Assembly (NCBI GenBank): GCA_963751245.1
Contig: CAVVTR010000007.1
Span: 1 to 64,000 of the forward strand
Direction: 5' to 3'
Length of the DNA: 64,000 nucleotides
DNA from: CAVVTR01 sp963751245
Lineage (GTDB): Bacteria > Acidobacteriota > Thermoanaerobaculia > Thermoanaerobaculales > Thermoanaerobaculaceae
The notes below the pieces were generated by a model. It did no database searches. It had not been told where the DNA came from and worked only from the letters and a program-made list of their open reading frames with translations. This document shows positions 27,388 through 38,061 of the stretch, in pieces. The translations under genes and the position numbers were made by a program. The stretch's first letter is position 1. Every line of letters begins with the position of its first letter.

Positions 27388-28904
27388 CGGGCCGGTCTCC
27401 CGTGGGCCGTGCGGCGACCCTCCTCGCGCCAGGCGCGGCCCTCCCGCTCCGCCGACTCGAACGCGTCGCCAGGAATCCGGCCCGCGTCGCGAGCGGCCAG
27501 GCAGGCGGCGGCCACGATGGCCACCTCTTCCAGCTCGGGGTCCCCCACCGCCTCCAGCGCCTCCACCGACCCCTGCTGCAGGAGCTGGTCCAGCAGGCCG
27601 GTGTGGAGATCGGCGCGCTGGAACTCGGGCACGTCGAGGAGCAGGCGGAACAGCGGAAGGGTGGTGGCGATCCCGGTGATCCGGTACTCGGCCAGGGCCC
27701 GCTCCAGGCGGCGCAGCACCCGCGGACGGTCCTCCGCCCAGACGATGAGCTTGGCCACGATGGGGTCGTAGTCCAGCGGCACCAGCGAGCCGGCGCGCAC
27801 ACCGCTGTCGACGCGGACGCCGGGCCCACCAGGGCGCTCGAGGAGCTGGATCGTTCCCGGCGACGGGGAGAACCCGTGGAGGGGGTCCTCGGCGTAGACG
27901 CGGCACTCCATGGCGTGGCCGCGGGGGGCCACGTCCTCCTGCCTGAGGGCGAGGGGCTCCCCGGCGGCCTCGGCGATCATGAGCTGGGCCAGGTCGATGC
28001 CGTACACCATCTCGGTGACCGGGTGCTCCACCTGGAGCCGTGTGTTGACCTCCAGAAAGTAGAACTCCCCCGAGGGCGCGAGGAGGAACTCGACGGTCCC
28101 GGCCGACCGGTACCCGGCCGCCCGGGCCACCGCCAGGGCGGCCTCGCCGAGCCGCCGGCGCAGCCCCGCGTCCACCACCACCGACGGCGCCTCCTCCAGG
28201 ACCTTCTGGTGCCGGCGCTGGAGGGAGCACTCGCGCTCGCCGAAGTGGATGAGGTTGCCGTGCAGGTCCCCGAGGATCTGCACCTCGATGTGGCGGGGTC
28301 TCTCGATGAGCTTCTCGGCGTACACGCGTGCGTCGGAAAAGAACGCCTGGCCCTCCGACCCCGCCCGGGCGAACGCCTCCTCAAGCGCCTCCGGCGCGCG
28401 AACCTCCCGCATGCCCTTGCCGCCGCCCCCGCCCACTGCCTTGAGCAGGATCGGGTAGCCCGCGGACGCGGCGAAGGCAGCCGCCTCCGCGGCATCGGCG
28501 AGGATCGCCGATCCCGGCACCACGGGGACGCCGACCCGCTGCGCCAGCTCGCGGGCGGCGGTCTTGGAGCCCAGCAGATCGATGACGTCGGGGGGCGGCC
28601 CGATCCACACCAGGCCGGCGTCCATCACGGCGCGGGCGAAGTCGGCGTTCTCGGCCAGGAAGCCGTACCCGGGGTGCACCGCGTCGGCACCACAGGAGCG
28701 GGCCGCGCCCAGAACCGCCCCCACGTCCAGGTACGACTCCCGCGCCGGCGCCGGTCCCACCCGCACGGCCCGGTCGGCGGCGAGGACGTGGGGCTGGGTG
28801 CGGTCCACGTCGGAGTACACGGCGATACTGCCGTGCCCCATCTCCCGGCAGGCCCGGATCAGGCGAACGGCGATCTCTCCACGGTTGGCGATGAGAATGT
28901 TCAT
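27384..28904 (-). CDS. Biotin carboxylase subunit of an acyl-CoA carboxylase
   Basis: 506 residues. ATP-grasp enzyme that carboxylates biotin. ILIANRGEIAVRLIRA, GYGFLAENADFA, the Gly-rich loop KAVGGGGGKGM, the biotin-site Lys/Arg run with RECSLQRRHQKV, and EFLEVNTRLQVEHPVTE-type sequence (FYFLEVNTRLQVEHPV). The tail beyond about 450 is the extra C-terminal part usual in PccA/AccA-type subunits. Followed by the carrier with ATGA overlap and preceded by the transferase gene seven bases away. Confidence 0.95.
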   Translation of the reverse strand: MNILIANRGEIAVRLIRACREMGHGSIAVYSDVDRTQPHVLAADRAVRVGPAPARESYLDVGAVLGAARSCGADAVHPGYGFLAENADFARAVMDAGLVWIGPPPDVIDLLGSKTAARELAQRVGVPVVPGSAILADAAEAAAFAASAGYPILLKAVGGGGGKGMREVRAPEALEEAFARAGSEGQAFFSDARVYAEKLIERPRHIEVQILGDLHGNLIHFGERECSLQRRHQKVLEEAPSVVVDAGLRRRLGEAALAVARAAGYRSAGTVEFLLAPSGEFYFLEVNTRLQVEHPVTEMVYGIDLAQLMIAEAAGEPLALRQEDVAPRGHAMECRVYAEDPLHGFSPSPGTIQLLERPGGPGVRVDSGVRAGSLVPLDYDPIVAKLIVWAEDRPRVLRRLERALAEYRITGIATTLPLFRLLLDVPEFQRADLHTGLLDQLLQQGSVEALEAVGDPELEEVAIVAAACLAARDAGRIPGDAFESAEREGRAWREEGRRTAHGRPAR

Positions 28905-28911
28905 GGCGCCC

Positions 28912-30470
28912 CTACAGCGGGATGTTCCCGTGCTTCTTGGCCGGCATGGTGTCCCGCTTGTTGGCGGCCAGCATGAGGGCCGTGATCACGCGCCGGCGCG
29001 TCTCGCGGGGCCGGATGACGGCATCCACGAAACCGCGCTCGGCCGCCTTGAGAGGGTTGGCGAAGGTGTCGGGGTACTCCTGCACCAGCTCGGCGCGCCG
29101 TGCGTCGGGGTCGGCGGCCTTGTCGATCTCCCTGCGGTAGAGGATGTTGACCGCGCCCTCGGGCCCCATGACGGCGATCTCCGCCGTGGGGTAGGCGAAG
29201 TTGACGTCGGTGCGGATGTGCTTGGAGCCCATCACGCAGTAGGCGCCGCCGTAGGCCTTGCGCGTGATCACCGTGATCTTGGGCACCGTGGCCTCGGCCA
29301 AGGCGTAGAGCAGCTTGGCGCCGTGGCGGATGATGCCGCCGTGCTCCTGCTCCGTGCCGGGCAGGAAGCCGGGCACGTCCTCGAAGGATCATGAGGGGGA
29401 TGTTGAAGGCGTCGCAGAAGCGGACGAAACGCGCGCCCTTCGACCGAGGCGTCGATGTCCAGCACGCCCGCCAGGTAGGCGGGCTGGTTGGCCACCACGC
29501 CGACGCGTGCGCCCCGCCAGCCGGGCGAAGCCCACCACGATGTTCCGGGCGTAGTGCGGCGTGCACCTCGAAGAAGCTCGCCGCCGTCCGCCACGAGCCT
29601 GATGACGTCCTTGATGTCGTACGGCTTGTTGGGGTCGGCCGGCACCAGCGCGTCGAGGCGGTCGTCCTCGCGGTCGGGCGGATCGTCGGTGGGCACCGGC
29701 CGGCGGGTCGTCGGCGTTGTTCGAGCGGCAGGTAGCCGAGCAGGCGGCGGATGCTCGGCCAGGCGTGTCCATGTCGTCCTCGCAGGCGAAGTGGGCCACG
29801 CCGGAGACCTGGTTGTGCGTCGACGCGCCGCCCAGCTGCTCCATGGTCACCTCCTCGTGGGTGACGGTCTTGATGACGTCCGGGCCGGTGACGAACATGT
29901 AGCTGGTCTCCTCGACCATGAAGATGAAGTCGGTGATCGCCGGCGAGTAGACCGCGCCGCCGGCGCAGGGCCCCATGATGGCGGAGATCTGCGGCACCAC
30001 GCCGGAGGCGAGCGTGTTGCGCAGGAAGATGTCGGCGTAGCCGCCGAGGGACGCCACGCCCTCCTGGATGCGCGCGCCGCCGGAGTCGTTGAGGCCGATC
30101 ACCGGGGCGCCGTTCTTCATCGCCAGGTCCATGATCTTGCAGATCTTCTCGGCGTGGGTCTCGGACAGCGAGCCGCCGAACACGGTGAAGTCCTGGGCGA
30201 ACACGTAGACCTGGCGGCCCGTCGATGCGGCCGTAGCCGGTGACGACGCCGTCGCCGGGGACCTGCTGGCGCTCCATGCCGAAGTCGTGGCTGCGGTGGG
30301 TCACGAGGCGGTCGATCTCCTCGAAGGAGCCCGGGTCGAGCAGCAGGTCCAGGCGCTCGCGGGCCGTCAGCTTGCCCGGCCGCGTGCTGGCGCTCGATGC
30401 GCTCCTCGCCCCCGCCCTCCAGGCTCCTGGCCTCGAGCCCGCGCAACCGGTCCTGGAAGTCCTCGCTCAC
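28912..30470 (-). CDS. Carboxyltransferase subunit (PccB type), about eleven single-base insertions
   Basis: Transfers CO2 from carboxybiotin to an acyl-CoA, probably propionyl-CoA. Fragments in alternating frames together give a full crotonase-fold carboxyltransferase: VFAQDFTVFGGSLS, NDSGGARIQEGVASL, GPCAGGAVYSPAITDF, FVRFCDAFNIPLM, VPGFLPGTEQEHGGIIRHG and the C-terminal PAKKHGNIPL. Reading through requires removing one base near each of 29385, 29441, 29512, 29558, 29575, 29700, 29721, 29754, 29761, 30216 and 30380. That makes 1548 bases, exactly 516 codons, the normal length. All changes are insertions and no in-frame stops occur between them. GTG start 30470. Sequence error seems likelier than decay. 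Confidence 0.82.
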
Positions 30471-30531
30471 GCCGTCCCCCGATCCATTCCGAACTCCCCG
30501 AAAAGGCGTTTTATGCTATCACGGTAGGATC

Positions 30532-31740
30532 ATGGCCACCGACGCCCTGCCGTCCCTCGAGCTCCTCGCGGAGGCCCTCACCCGGGCGCGCGTTCCCGGC
30601 CTCGTGGACCTCTTCCTCGAGCGCGTCCACGAGGTCACCTGGCACCTCGCCTCCGGGGAGTACCTGAGCCGTCGGACCCTGCGCCGCGAAGGCGCCGCCG
30701 TGCGCACCGGCGGCGCCCTGCGCTCCACCGACGGCGCGGACCGCCTGGGCATCGCGGCCATGCTGGAGCGCCCCGCCCGCAGCCTGCCGCCGCTGGCCCT
30801 GCCACCCTTCGCCACCCCCCCGGAGGCGGGGGGCGTGATCGCGTCCCTCCCCGCCGGCGCCTCGTCCCTGCGGTGGCGGGCCAGCTGGTCGGCGGTGGTC
30901 ACGCCCGACGGGGTCACGCTCATCGACCGGCCGCCGCTGTGCGAGGTGACGCTGGCCGACGGCCAGCGGCGCCTCACCGTGTGGCCACCGCCCCCCTCCG
31001 AGCTCGGCCGGGACGATCCCGGCGCCGGCACGGAGGGGGTGCGCGCCGGCCCGCTCGCGGTGCTCCTCGCCCCGGCCGCCGCGGCGGCCCTGCTCCACGA
31101 GGTGGTGGGCCATGCCCTGGAGGGGGACGTTCTCCTGCGCCGTGACCGGAAGTGGCGGGCGGAAGCGGACGCCCCCCCCTTCGCCCTGCCCCTCGACGTC
31201 GACGACGACCCCTCGGCGGCGGCCCTGCCGGGGGCGTTCACCTTCGACGACGAAGGCCGCGTCGCCGCCCGCCGGGCTCTGGTCCGGGGCGGCGCCGTGA
31301 CCGGCGCCCTGGCAGACGTCGCCGCGTCGGGCGCCCTTGGCGTGCCCCCCGGCAACGGCCGGCGGGGCGGCGTCCACGCTCCGCCCCGGCCGCGCATGTC
31401 CAACCTGCTCGTCCGCGCCCCCCTGTCGCCTCTCGAGGCGCTGCGCGCCGACGCCGCGGTCGAGGTGACCTCCACCGCCGGCGCGTCGGTGGACCCCGAG
31501 ACCGGGGCCGTGGTGCTGGCCGTCCGGCGGGCCTCGGCCCTGCGCCGGGGCCGGCCCCACCGGCTCCTCGCGCCGTTCACGCTCCGCGGCACCGTGGCCG
31601 GCGTCCGGACCTCCCTCGCCGCCGCGGGGGGCGAGCCGGCGGCCACCGCAGAGCCGGGCTGGTGCCGCAAGGAGGGCGAGGTCGTCGCCACCGGAGCCTT
31701 CACGCCGTGGCTGCTGCTCACCGGGCTGGAGGCGCGGTGA
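30532..31740 (+). CDS. TldD-like metalloprotease
   Basis: 402 residues. The zinc motif HEVVGH (189-194, in LLHEVVGHALEGD) is the family HExxxH. C-terminal GGVHAPPRPRMSNLLVRA and VSTAGASVDPETGA-like stretches match TldD/PmbA modulators of DNA gyrase, which process peptides such as microcins and CcdA. It is shorter than E. coli TldD (about 480). The next gene overlaps as GTGA and is the partner subunit. TATGCT at 30512 and a TAGGAT site precede the ATG. Confidence 0.85.
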   Translation: MATDALPSLELLAEALTRARVPGLVDLFLERVHEVTWHLASGEYLSRRTLRREGAAVRTGGALRSTDGADRLGIAAMLERPARSLPPLALPPFATPPEAGGVIASLPAGASSLRWRASWSAVVTPDGVTLIDRPPLCEVTLADGQRRLTVWPPPPSELGRDDPGAGTEGVRAGPLAVLLAPAAAAALLHEVVGHALEGDVLLRRDRKWRAEADAPPFALPLDVDDDPSAAALPGAFTFDDEGRVAARRALVRGGAVTGALADVAASGALGVPPGNGRRGGVHAPPRPRMSNLLVRAPLSPLEALRADAAVEVTSTAGASVDPETGAVVLAVRRASALRRGRPHRLLAPFTLRGTVAGVRTSLAAAGGEPAATAEPGWCRKEGEVVATGAFTPWLLLTGLEAR

Positions 31741-33017
31741 GGGCGGTGCGCGCCTTCCTGCTTCCCGCCATGGAGAGCGCCGTGGCCCTGCTCGAGAGGA
31801 GCGGGCTGCGGTGGGAGGCGTTCGCCCGCTCCGGCGAGACGTGGTCGCTGCGCTGGCGCCCCGGGGAGGGCTGGGACCGGCGCTTCAACCACGAGGCCGG
31901 GGTGGCGTGCCGCGTCGCCGGCGGCGGCGCGGCGGGGTTCGCGGCGGCCGCCGGCAGCGCCGCCACGGCGGGCCGCGAGGCCGCCCGCGCCGCGGTGGAC
32001 GGCAGGAGCGACGGACCGGACCCGCTCCCCCCGGTGGAGCGGCTCGGGCAGACGCCGGTCGCCGCTGCCGGGGAGGCGCTCGACCCCGAGGCCGTGGAGG
32101 CCTTCGCCCGGGCTCTGCTGACCCGCTGCGGCGGCGATCTCGCCGAGCTCCGACTCGTCGCCGGCGAGTCCACCGCCGTCCTGGCCACGGGGGAGGGGTT
32201 CGCCGGCCGTGCGCGGCTCCGCGCAGCGGTGGTGGAGATGGTGCTCACCGCCGGAGACGGCTCCCGCCGCCTGGTCCACACCGCCCGGCCCACGCTGTCC
32301 GGCCTCGACCCCGCGGCGCTGGCGGAGCGGGCGCGCTCCCTGGTCGGCATCGCTCCCCGCGGCGGACCGCCCCGGCGCCGCCTGGCCGACGTGCTGCTCG
32401 CGCCCCCGGTGGCCTCCCGCCTCGTCGAGACCCTGGGGCGGGCCATGCGTGCGGAGGCCGCGGCAAGGCTGCCCCTGCGGGTGAGCGGGGTCTGGGAGCT
32501 CCACGACGCGCGCTCCGACCCGGACGGCATCTTGGCCCTCCCCTTCGACGGCGAGGGGCTGCCCTCTCGCAACATCCCCCTGGCCAGCGGCGGGCGGCTG
32601 GGAGAGCGCCTCGCCACCTGGAGCGACGCGCGGCGCTACGGCGCCAGCGCCGGGGGCGCGGTGCGGGCCTCCTACCGGGAGCCGCCGGTGGCGGGCCCCG
32701 CCAACCTGGTCGTGCGTTCCAACCCGGCGACGCCGGCGGCGGCGCTGCTGGAGCGCCTCGACGACGGCTTCTACCTCGCCCTGCCCCGCGGCGAGCTCCG
32801 TTTCGAGCCCGGCACCGGGGCCTTCGCGCTGCTGTGCTCGGGGTTGCGGATCCGTCACGGCCGGCCGGCGGCGGGGCACGCGGTGCTGGAGCTTCGCGGC
32901 TCGCTCGCCCGTCTCCTCCGCGGCCTGGAGGCCACCGGCGGCGACAGCGCCGGCGCCTCGCTGACCTGCGCGGTGACCACGCCCTCGCTGCTGGTGCGGG
33001 GGCTCGAGGTCGCCTGA
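31737..33017 (+). CDS. TldE/PmbA-like partner subunit
   Basis: 426 residues from the GTG overlapping the tldD-like stop. Lacks an HExxxH motif, as TldE does. Recognisable stretches are LPPVERLGQTPVAAAGEAL, ARSLVGIAPRGGPPRRRLADVLLAPPVASRLVETLG (in parts) and GEGLPSRNIPLASGG, the last matching the family DGxxxxxxxL turn. TldD and TldE form a heterodimeric protease with the active site on TldD. Coupled translation here fits that stoichiometry. Confidence 0.8.
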   Translation: MRAVRAFLLPAMESAVALLERSGLRWEAFARSGETWSLRWRPGEGWDRRFNHEAGVACRVAGGGAAGFAAAAGSAATAGREAARAAVDGRSDGPDPLPPVERLGQTPVAAAGEALDPEAVEAFARALLTRCGGDLAELRLVAGESTAVLATGEGFAGRARLRAAVVEMVLTAGDGSRRLVHTARPTLSGLDPAALAERARSLVGIAPRGGPPRRRLADVLLAPPVASRLVETLGRAMRAEAAARLPLRVSGVWELHDARSDPDGILALPFDGEGLPSRNIPLASGGRLGERLATWSDARRYGASAGGAVRASYREPPVAGPANLVVRSNPATPAAALLERLDDGFYLALPRGELRFEPGTGAFALLCSGLRIRHGRPAAGHAVLELRGSLARLLRGLEATGGDSAGASLTCAVTTPSLLVRGLEVA

Positions 33018-33074
33018 CGCGGCAGCCGCCGGGCGGAGGCGCCGTTGCCGTTACAATGGCCGCCGGAGGCAGGC

Positions 33075-34145
33075 ATGGAGTTCGGCATCCTCGGGCTGGA
33101 GCTTTCCGGCAAGACCACCCTCTTCTCGCTGCTCACCGGGCACGCACCGGCGCCCGGCGGCAAGCGCGAGACCCACGTGGGCATCGCGCAGGTTCCCGAC
33201 GCCCGGCTGGACCGTCTCGCCGAGGTGTTCAAGCCGCACAAGCACACACCGGCCACCGTGCGCTTCGTCGACGTCCCCGGCATCGCCCGGGGCGGCGGCT
33301 CGAGCCTGAACCTCCCGGAGCTGCGCACCATGGACGGCCTCGCGGTGGTCGTCCGCGGCTTCGCCTCCGACGCGGTGCCCCACCCGGAGGGCGACGTGAG
33401 CCCCGCCCGGGACCTGGAGCTCGTGGAGACGGAGCTGCTCCTCGCGGACCTGGAGGTTGCCGGCAACCGGCTGGAGCGGCTGGCCCGCGACCTCGCCCGG
33501 CGCCGCACCCCCGAGCTCGAGGCGGAGAAGGCCGCCCTGGAGCGGTGCAAGGGGTTCCTGGAGGAGGGCCGCCCCCTGCGCGCCCTCGGCCTCGACGCCG
33601 GCGAGCGGCGTCTCCTCAAGGGCTTCACCTTCCTCACCCTCAAGCCGATGCTTGTGATCCTCAACGTCGGCGAGGAGGAGACCACCTCCCTCGCGGGGGC
33701 CGTCCACGCCGCCGGCCTCGACGGCTGGGCGGGCCAGCCCGACGTCGGGGTGAGCGCGGTGTGCGCCACCCTCGAGGAGGAGATCTCCCGCCTCGCCCCC
33801 GAGGACCAGGCCGCCTTCCTCGCCGACCTCGGCCTTCCCGACCGGGCGCTGGACCGCCTGCTGCGGGAGGCCTACGCCCTGCTGGGGCTCATCTCCTTCC
33901 TGACCGCCGGCGAGGACGAGTGCCGGGCGTGGTCCATCCCGGACGGGACGCCGGCCGTCGCCGCGGCCGGTGCGATCCACTCCGACATCCAGCGCGGTTT
34001 CATCCGCGCCGAGGTGGTCGACTGGCAGGAGCTCGTCGGCGCCGGCTCCTTCGCGGCCTGCCGGACCCGCGGCTCCCTGCGCCTCGAGGGGAAGGACTAC
34101 GTGGTACGCGACGGCGACGTCATCACGTTCCGGTTCAACGTCTGA
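33075..34145 (+). CDS. YchF/Obg-like P-loop NTPase, divergent G1
   Basis: 356 residues. The C-terminal TGS-type region (LISFLTAGEDECRAWSIPDG, AAGAIHSDIQRGFIRAEVV) is diagnostic for YchF, a ribosome-associated, redox-linked ATPase. The G1 loop reads GLELSGKTTLF, where YchF has GxPNVGKST, so the usual NVGKS motif is absent although the P-loop GxxxxGKT is kept. G3 is DVPGIARG, and the G4-equivalent ILNVGEEE retains NxxE. Start 33075 has a GGAGGC site; TACAAT at 33052 is the likely -10. It is either the only YchF or a diverged paralogue. Confidence 0.85.
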   Translation: MEFGILGLELSGKTTLFSLLTGHAPAPGGKRETHVGIAQVPDARLDRLAEVFKPHKHTPATVRFVDVPGIARGGGSSLNLPELRTMDGLAVVVRGFASDAVPHPEGDVSPARDLELVETELLLADLEVAGNRLERLARDLARRRTPELEAEKAALERCKGFLEEGRPLRALGLDAGERRLLKGFTFLTLKPMLVILNVGEEETTSLAGAVHAAGLDGWAGQPDVGVSAVCATLEEEISRLAPEDQAAFLADLGLPDRALDRLLREAYALLGLISFLTAGEDECRAWSIPDGTPAVAAAGAIHSDIQRGFIRAEVVDWQELVGAGSFAACRTRGSLRLEGKDYVVRDGDVITFRFNV

Positions 34146-34803
34146 CGCCGCCCTTGCCGGGCGGGGCGGGGGCGGGCTGCGGCGCCGGGGCGGGCTCCGG
34201 GGGCCTCACCGCCATCATGTCGCGCACGGCCGCCGGATCGATGAAGGTGACCTTCAGCGTCTCCCGGCGCACCTCGTTCCTGTACCGGGTGATCTGCGCC
34301 TCGGTCTGCAGGCGGGACTCCAGCACCAGGGGGTTCTGATCGGCCAGGGCGAGCGCCGGCTCGAAGTGGTAGGCCTTCGCGTAGTCGCGGATGGCGGCGC
34401 GGCGGTGGCCCGACTGCTCCTCGGCCAGCGCCAGCATGAAGCGGGCGTAGGCGTGGCCCGGGCGCTGCTTGAGGACGCGCTTGTAGCACCGGACGGCCTT
34501 GCGGAAGTCGCCTTCGCGCTGGTACACGAGCCCCAGGCGGTAGCGCGCCTCGAAATTCTCGCGGTCCAGGTCGAGGGCGCGGTCGAGGGTGCGCTCCGCG
34601 TCCTTGGGGAAGCCCTTGTGGAGCAGGAGCACGCCGAGCTCGGCGAGGTCCCTGGACGTGGCCTTGCCGGCCTCGTCGAGCTTCATGTACGCCATGATCG
34701 CCCGGTCGGCAGGTCGATCGGGGGAAAGGTACCGCTCGAACACGGCCGCCTGCGCAGCGGCCGCGGTCATCACCACGGCAAGCACCATCGCCACACGTCT
34801 CAT
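34135..34803 (-). CDS. Secreted TPR-repeat protein
   Basis: 222 residues. Signal peptide (MRRVAMVLAVVMTAAAAQA), then at least three TPR units (ELGVLLLHKGFPKDAERTLDRAL, RYRLGLVYQREGDFRKAVRCYKRVL, RFMLALAEEQSGHRRAAIRDYAKAY, each typical) and a Pro/Ala-rich tail. It probably scaffolds periplasmic protein contacts. ATG has a GGAGGAG site and overlaps the stop of the upstream gene as TGATG. Its end overlaps the YchF-like gene by 11 bases. Confidence 0.85.
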   Translation of the reverse strand: MRRVAMVLAVVMTAAAAQAAVFERYLSPDRPADRAIMAYMKLDEAGKATSRDLAELGVLLLHKGFPKDAERTLDRALDLDRENFEARYRLGLVYQREGDFRKAVRCYKRVLKQRPGHAYARFMLALAEEQSGHRRAAIRDYAKAYHFEPALALADQNPLVLESRLQTEAQITRYRNEVRRETLKVTFIDPAAVRDMMAVRPPEPAPAPQPAPAPPGKGGVRR

Positions 34804-35342
34804 CAGCTCCTCCTTCGACGCATCCGGGCACGGACCTTGACCCTGCCCCCCTCCTCCACGACCTCGAAGCCCTCCACCGTCGCCCCCTTCTCCTCGAGCT
34901 GCCGGCGCTGGGCCTCCAGGGCTCGGCGGAACGGCTCCAGCCCCACCGCCCGCCCCCCGTCGACGGCCGACGACAGCTCCGTGAACCGCCGGTGGAGGCG
35001 CTCGATCTCGTCCCCTTCGCCTGCTGCTACGGCCGCCGCCACCGGTTCGTTGGCCGCGGCGGCGGGACGCGCGGCGCCACGGGCGCTCTCGCGCTGCCGG
35101 AGCTGCCGCTGCCACAACTGCTGGTAGGTGGCGAAACGATGGAGCTGCTGCTCGAGCTTGAACCTCTCGATGGTGGTGTGGGCCTCGGAGCGGCTCATCT
35201 CCTTGAGCCGGCGGTCCAACGCCGCCGTCTCGCGCTCCGGGGGGAACGGTATCTTGGGATCGTTCCCGAAGTACCGCTCCCACCGGCGCGCGAGCTCGTC
35301 GAGCCAGCGATCGAGCTCGGCGGAGACGGGGGCGCTGCTCAT
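34803..35342 (-). CDS. Conserved hypothetical resembling MXAN_5187 C-terminal family
   Basis: 179 residues, no signal peptide or membrane segment. The N-terminal half has the pattern WERYFGNDPKIPFPPERETAAL, then RFKLEQQLHRFATYQQLW and QRQLRQRE. This spacing (ERYF, PxxER, RF, RFxTYxxxW, LRxxE) recalls the MXAN_5187-type C-terminal domain of myxobacteria and acidobacteria; this is from memory. The middle is Ala-rich and the end is coiled-coil-like (ALEAQRRQLEEKGATVEGFEVV). No function is known. Confidence 0.6.
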   Translation of the reverse strand: MSSAPVSAELDRWLDELARRWERYFGNDPKIPFPPERETAALDRRLKEMSRSEAHTTIERFKLEQQLHRFATYQQLWQRQLRQRESARGAARPAAAANEPVAAAVAAGEGDEIERLHRRFTELSSAVDGGRAVGLEPFRRALEAQRRQLEEKGATVEGFEVVEEGGRVKVRARMRRRRS

Positions 35343-35387
35343 TGCCACGAGGATACAACCACCGGGGCGGCCTCCAAAGCGAGCGGC

Positions 35388-35393
35388 TACAAT
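35388..35393 (+). promoter_or_regulatory. -10 box TACAAT for leaderless selA
   Basis: TACAAT ends six bases before the selA ATG and there is no SD. The transcript would begin at or next to the start codon. No good -35 is seen. Confidence 0.5.
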
Positions 35394-35399
35394 GCTGCC

Positions 35400-36746
<1,347 letters not shown>

Positions 36747-36789
36747 CCCCCGCCGCTCCGGCGAGGGGCGGCCTTCGGTGCCGGCCGGA

Positions 36790-38061
36790 TCACCGTCGCA
36801 GCAGAGGTGCGGCGACGCCCAGGAAGGAGGCCAGCTCCTCCACTTCGTCTCCGGCCACCCGGCCCGCGAGGCGGCACGCCGCCCCGTCCGCCAGACCGGC
36901 GCGGCACCGCGCCGGGTCCATCCCCAGCTCCTCGAGGCGGAGCCGCGGTCCGTCCGCGAGGATCAGGACCCGCTCGAGGAGGTTGGCCAGCTCCCGGACG
37001 TTCCCCGGCCATTCGCCCAGCACGAGGGCGCCCAGGGCCGCCGGTGCCAGCGCCGGCGCGGGGCGTCCGTGGCGCCGTGCGGCGCGTTCGAGGAGATGTA
37101 CGGCGAGGGCCGGAATGTCCTCGCGCCGCTCGGTCAGCGCGGGCAGGGCAATGGGGAAGACGTGGAGGCGATGGAAGAGGTCGCGCCTGAAGCCGCCCCT
37201 CTCCACGGCTTCCTCCAGGTCGCGGTTGGTGGCCGCCACGACGCGGACGTCGACGGCCACGTCGGCCTCCCCGCCGAGGCGGGTCACGCGGTGCTCCTCG
37301 ATGGCGCGGAGCAGCTTGGGTTGGGTGGGCAGCGGGATCTCGCCCACCTCGTCCAGGAAGAGCGTGCCTTTGTGGGCCTGCTCGAAGCGGCCCACGTGCC
37401 GGGCGGCGGCGCCCGTGAACGCGCCCCGCTCGTGGCCGAACAGCTCCGACTCCACCAGCGTCTCCGGCACGGCGGCGCAGTTGAAGGCGACGAAAGGCCC
37501 CCCGGCCCGCGGAGAGAGCTCGTGGACGGCCCGAGCGAAGAGCTCCTTACCGGAACCCGAGGGCCCGACGAGGAGCACCGCCGTGTCCGTGGGCGCCACC
37601 CGCCGCAGCGCCGCCACCGCGGCGCTGAAGCCCGGCGCGCCGCCGACCATGGCGGCGACTCCCTCCGCCGCCGGCGGGGCGGCCAGCAGCAGGCGCCTGG
37701 GCTCCACCGCCGCCCGCAGCGCGAGCAGCAGGTGCTCCATATCGAGGGGCTTCTCGAAGTAGTCCCGGGCGCCCTGCTTGAGCGCCTCCACCGCCGTGGA
37801 GACCGAGGCGTGGCCGGTGATGAGGAACACCGGGAGCTGGGGATCGCTGCGCCGGGCGGCCAGGAGCACCTCGAGGCCGTCGGCGCCCGGCAGCCGGAGG
37901 TCGGTCAGCACGGCGAGGTACGGCCCACCGCCGGCGAGGGCGGCCACAGCCTCGTCGCCGCGGTGGCGAATCTCGGTGGTGTAGCCCTCGGCGGCGAGCG
38001 TGTCCGCCAGCATCTGGGCCAGCGAGCACCGGTCCTCGACGACGAGCACCGGGTGGCTCAC
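36790..38061 (-). CDS. Sigma-54-dependent response regulator (NtrC/PilR-like), short DNA-binding end
   Basis: 423 residues. A receiver domain (Asp54 in VLTDLRLPG, Lys in YFEKPL) is followed by an AAA+ domain with GPSGSGKELFARAVH, the sigma-54 contact loop GAFTGA, FLDEVGE and WPGNVREL. The C-terminus after the AAA+ domain is only about 45 residues. It ends in ELASFLGVAAPLLRR, at best part of a Fis helix-turn-helix. The gene stops 43 bases from selA, so no hidden extension fits. Overlaps the kinase gene (ATGA), giving a PilS/PilR-like pair beside prepilin peptidase. Likely activates the sigma-54 pilin promoters at 51.8 and 52.35 kb. Confidence 0.88.
   Translation of the reverse strand: MSHPVLVVEDRCSLAQMLADTLAAEGYTTEIRHRGDEAVAALAGGGPYLAVLTDLRLPGADGLEVLLAARRSDPQLPVFLITGHASVSTAVEALKQGARDYFEKPLDMEHLLLALRAAVEPRRLLLAAPPAAEGVAAMVGGAPGFSAAVAALRRVAPTDTAVLLVGPSGSGKELFARAVHELSPRAGGPFVAFNCAAVPETLVESELFGHERGAFTGAAARHVGRFEQAHKGTLFLDEVGEIPLPTQPKLLRAIEEHRVTRLGGEADVAVDVRVVAATNRDLEEAVERGGFRRDLFHRLHVFPIALPALTERREDIPALAVHLLERAARRHGRPAPALAPAALGALVLGEWPGNVRELANLLERVLILADGPRLRLEELGMDPARCRAGLADGAACRLAGRVAGDEVEELASFLGVAAPLLRR

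Noticed and set aside
28912..30470. Programmed frameshifting or selenocysteine as the reason for the broken carboxyltransferase frame
   Set aside because: Eleven same-sign single-base changes with no slippery heptamers or Sec-type in-frame TGA; insertion errors explain it more simply.
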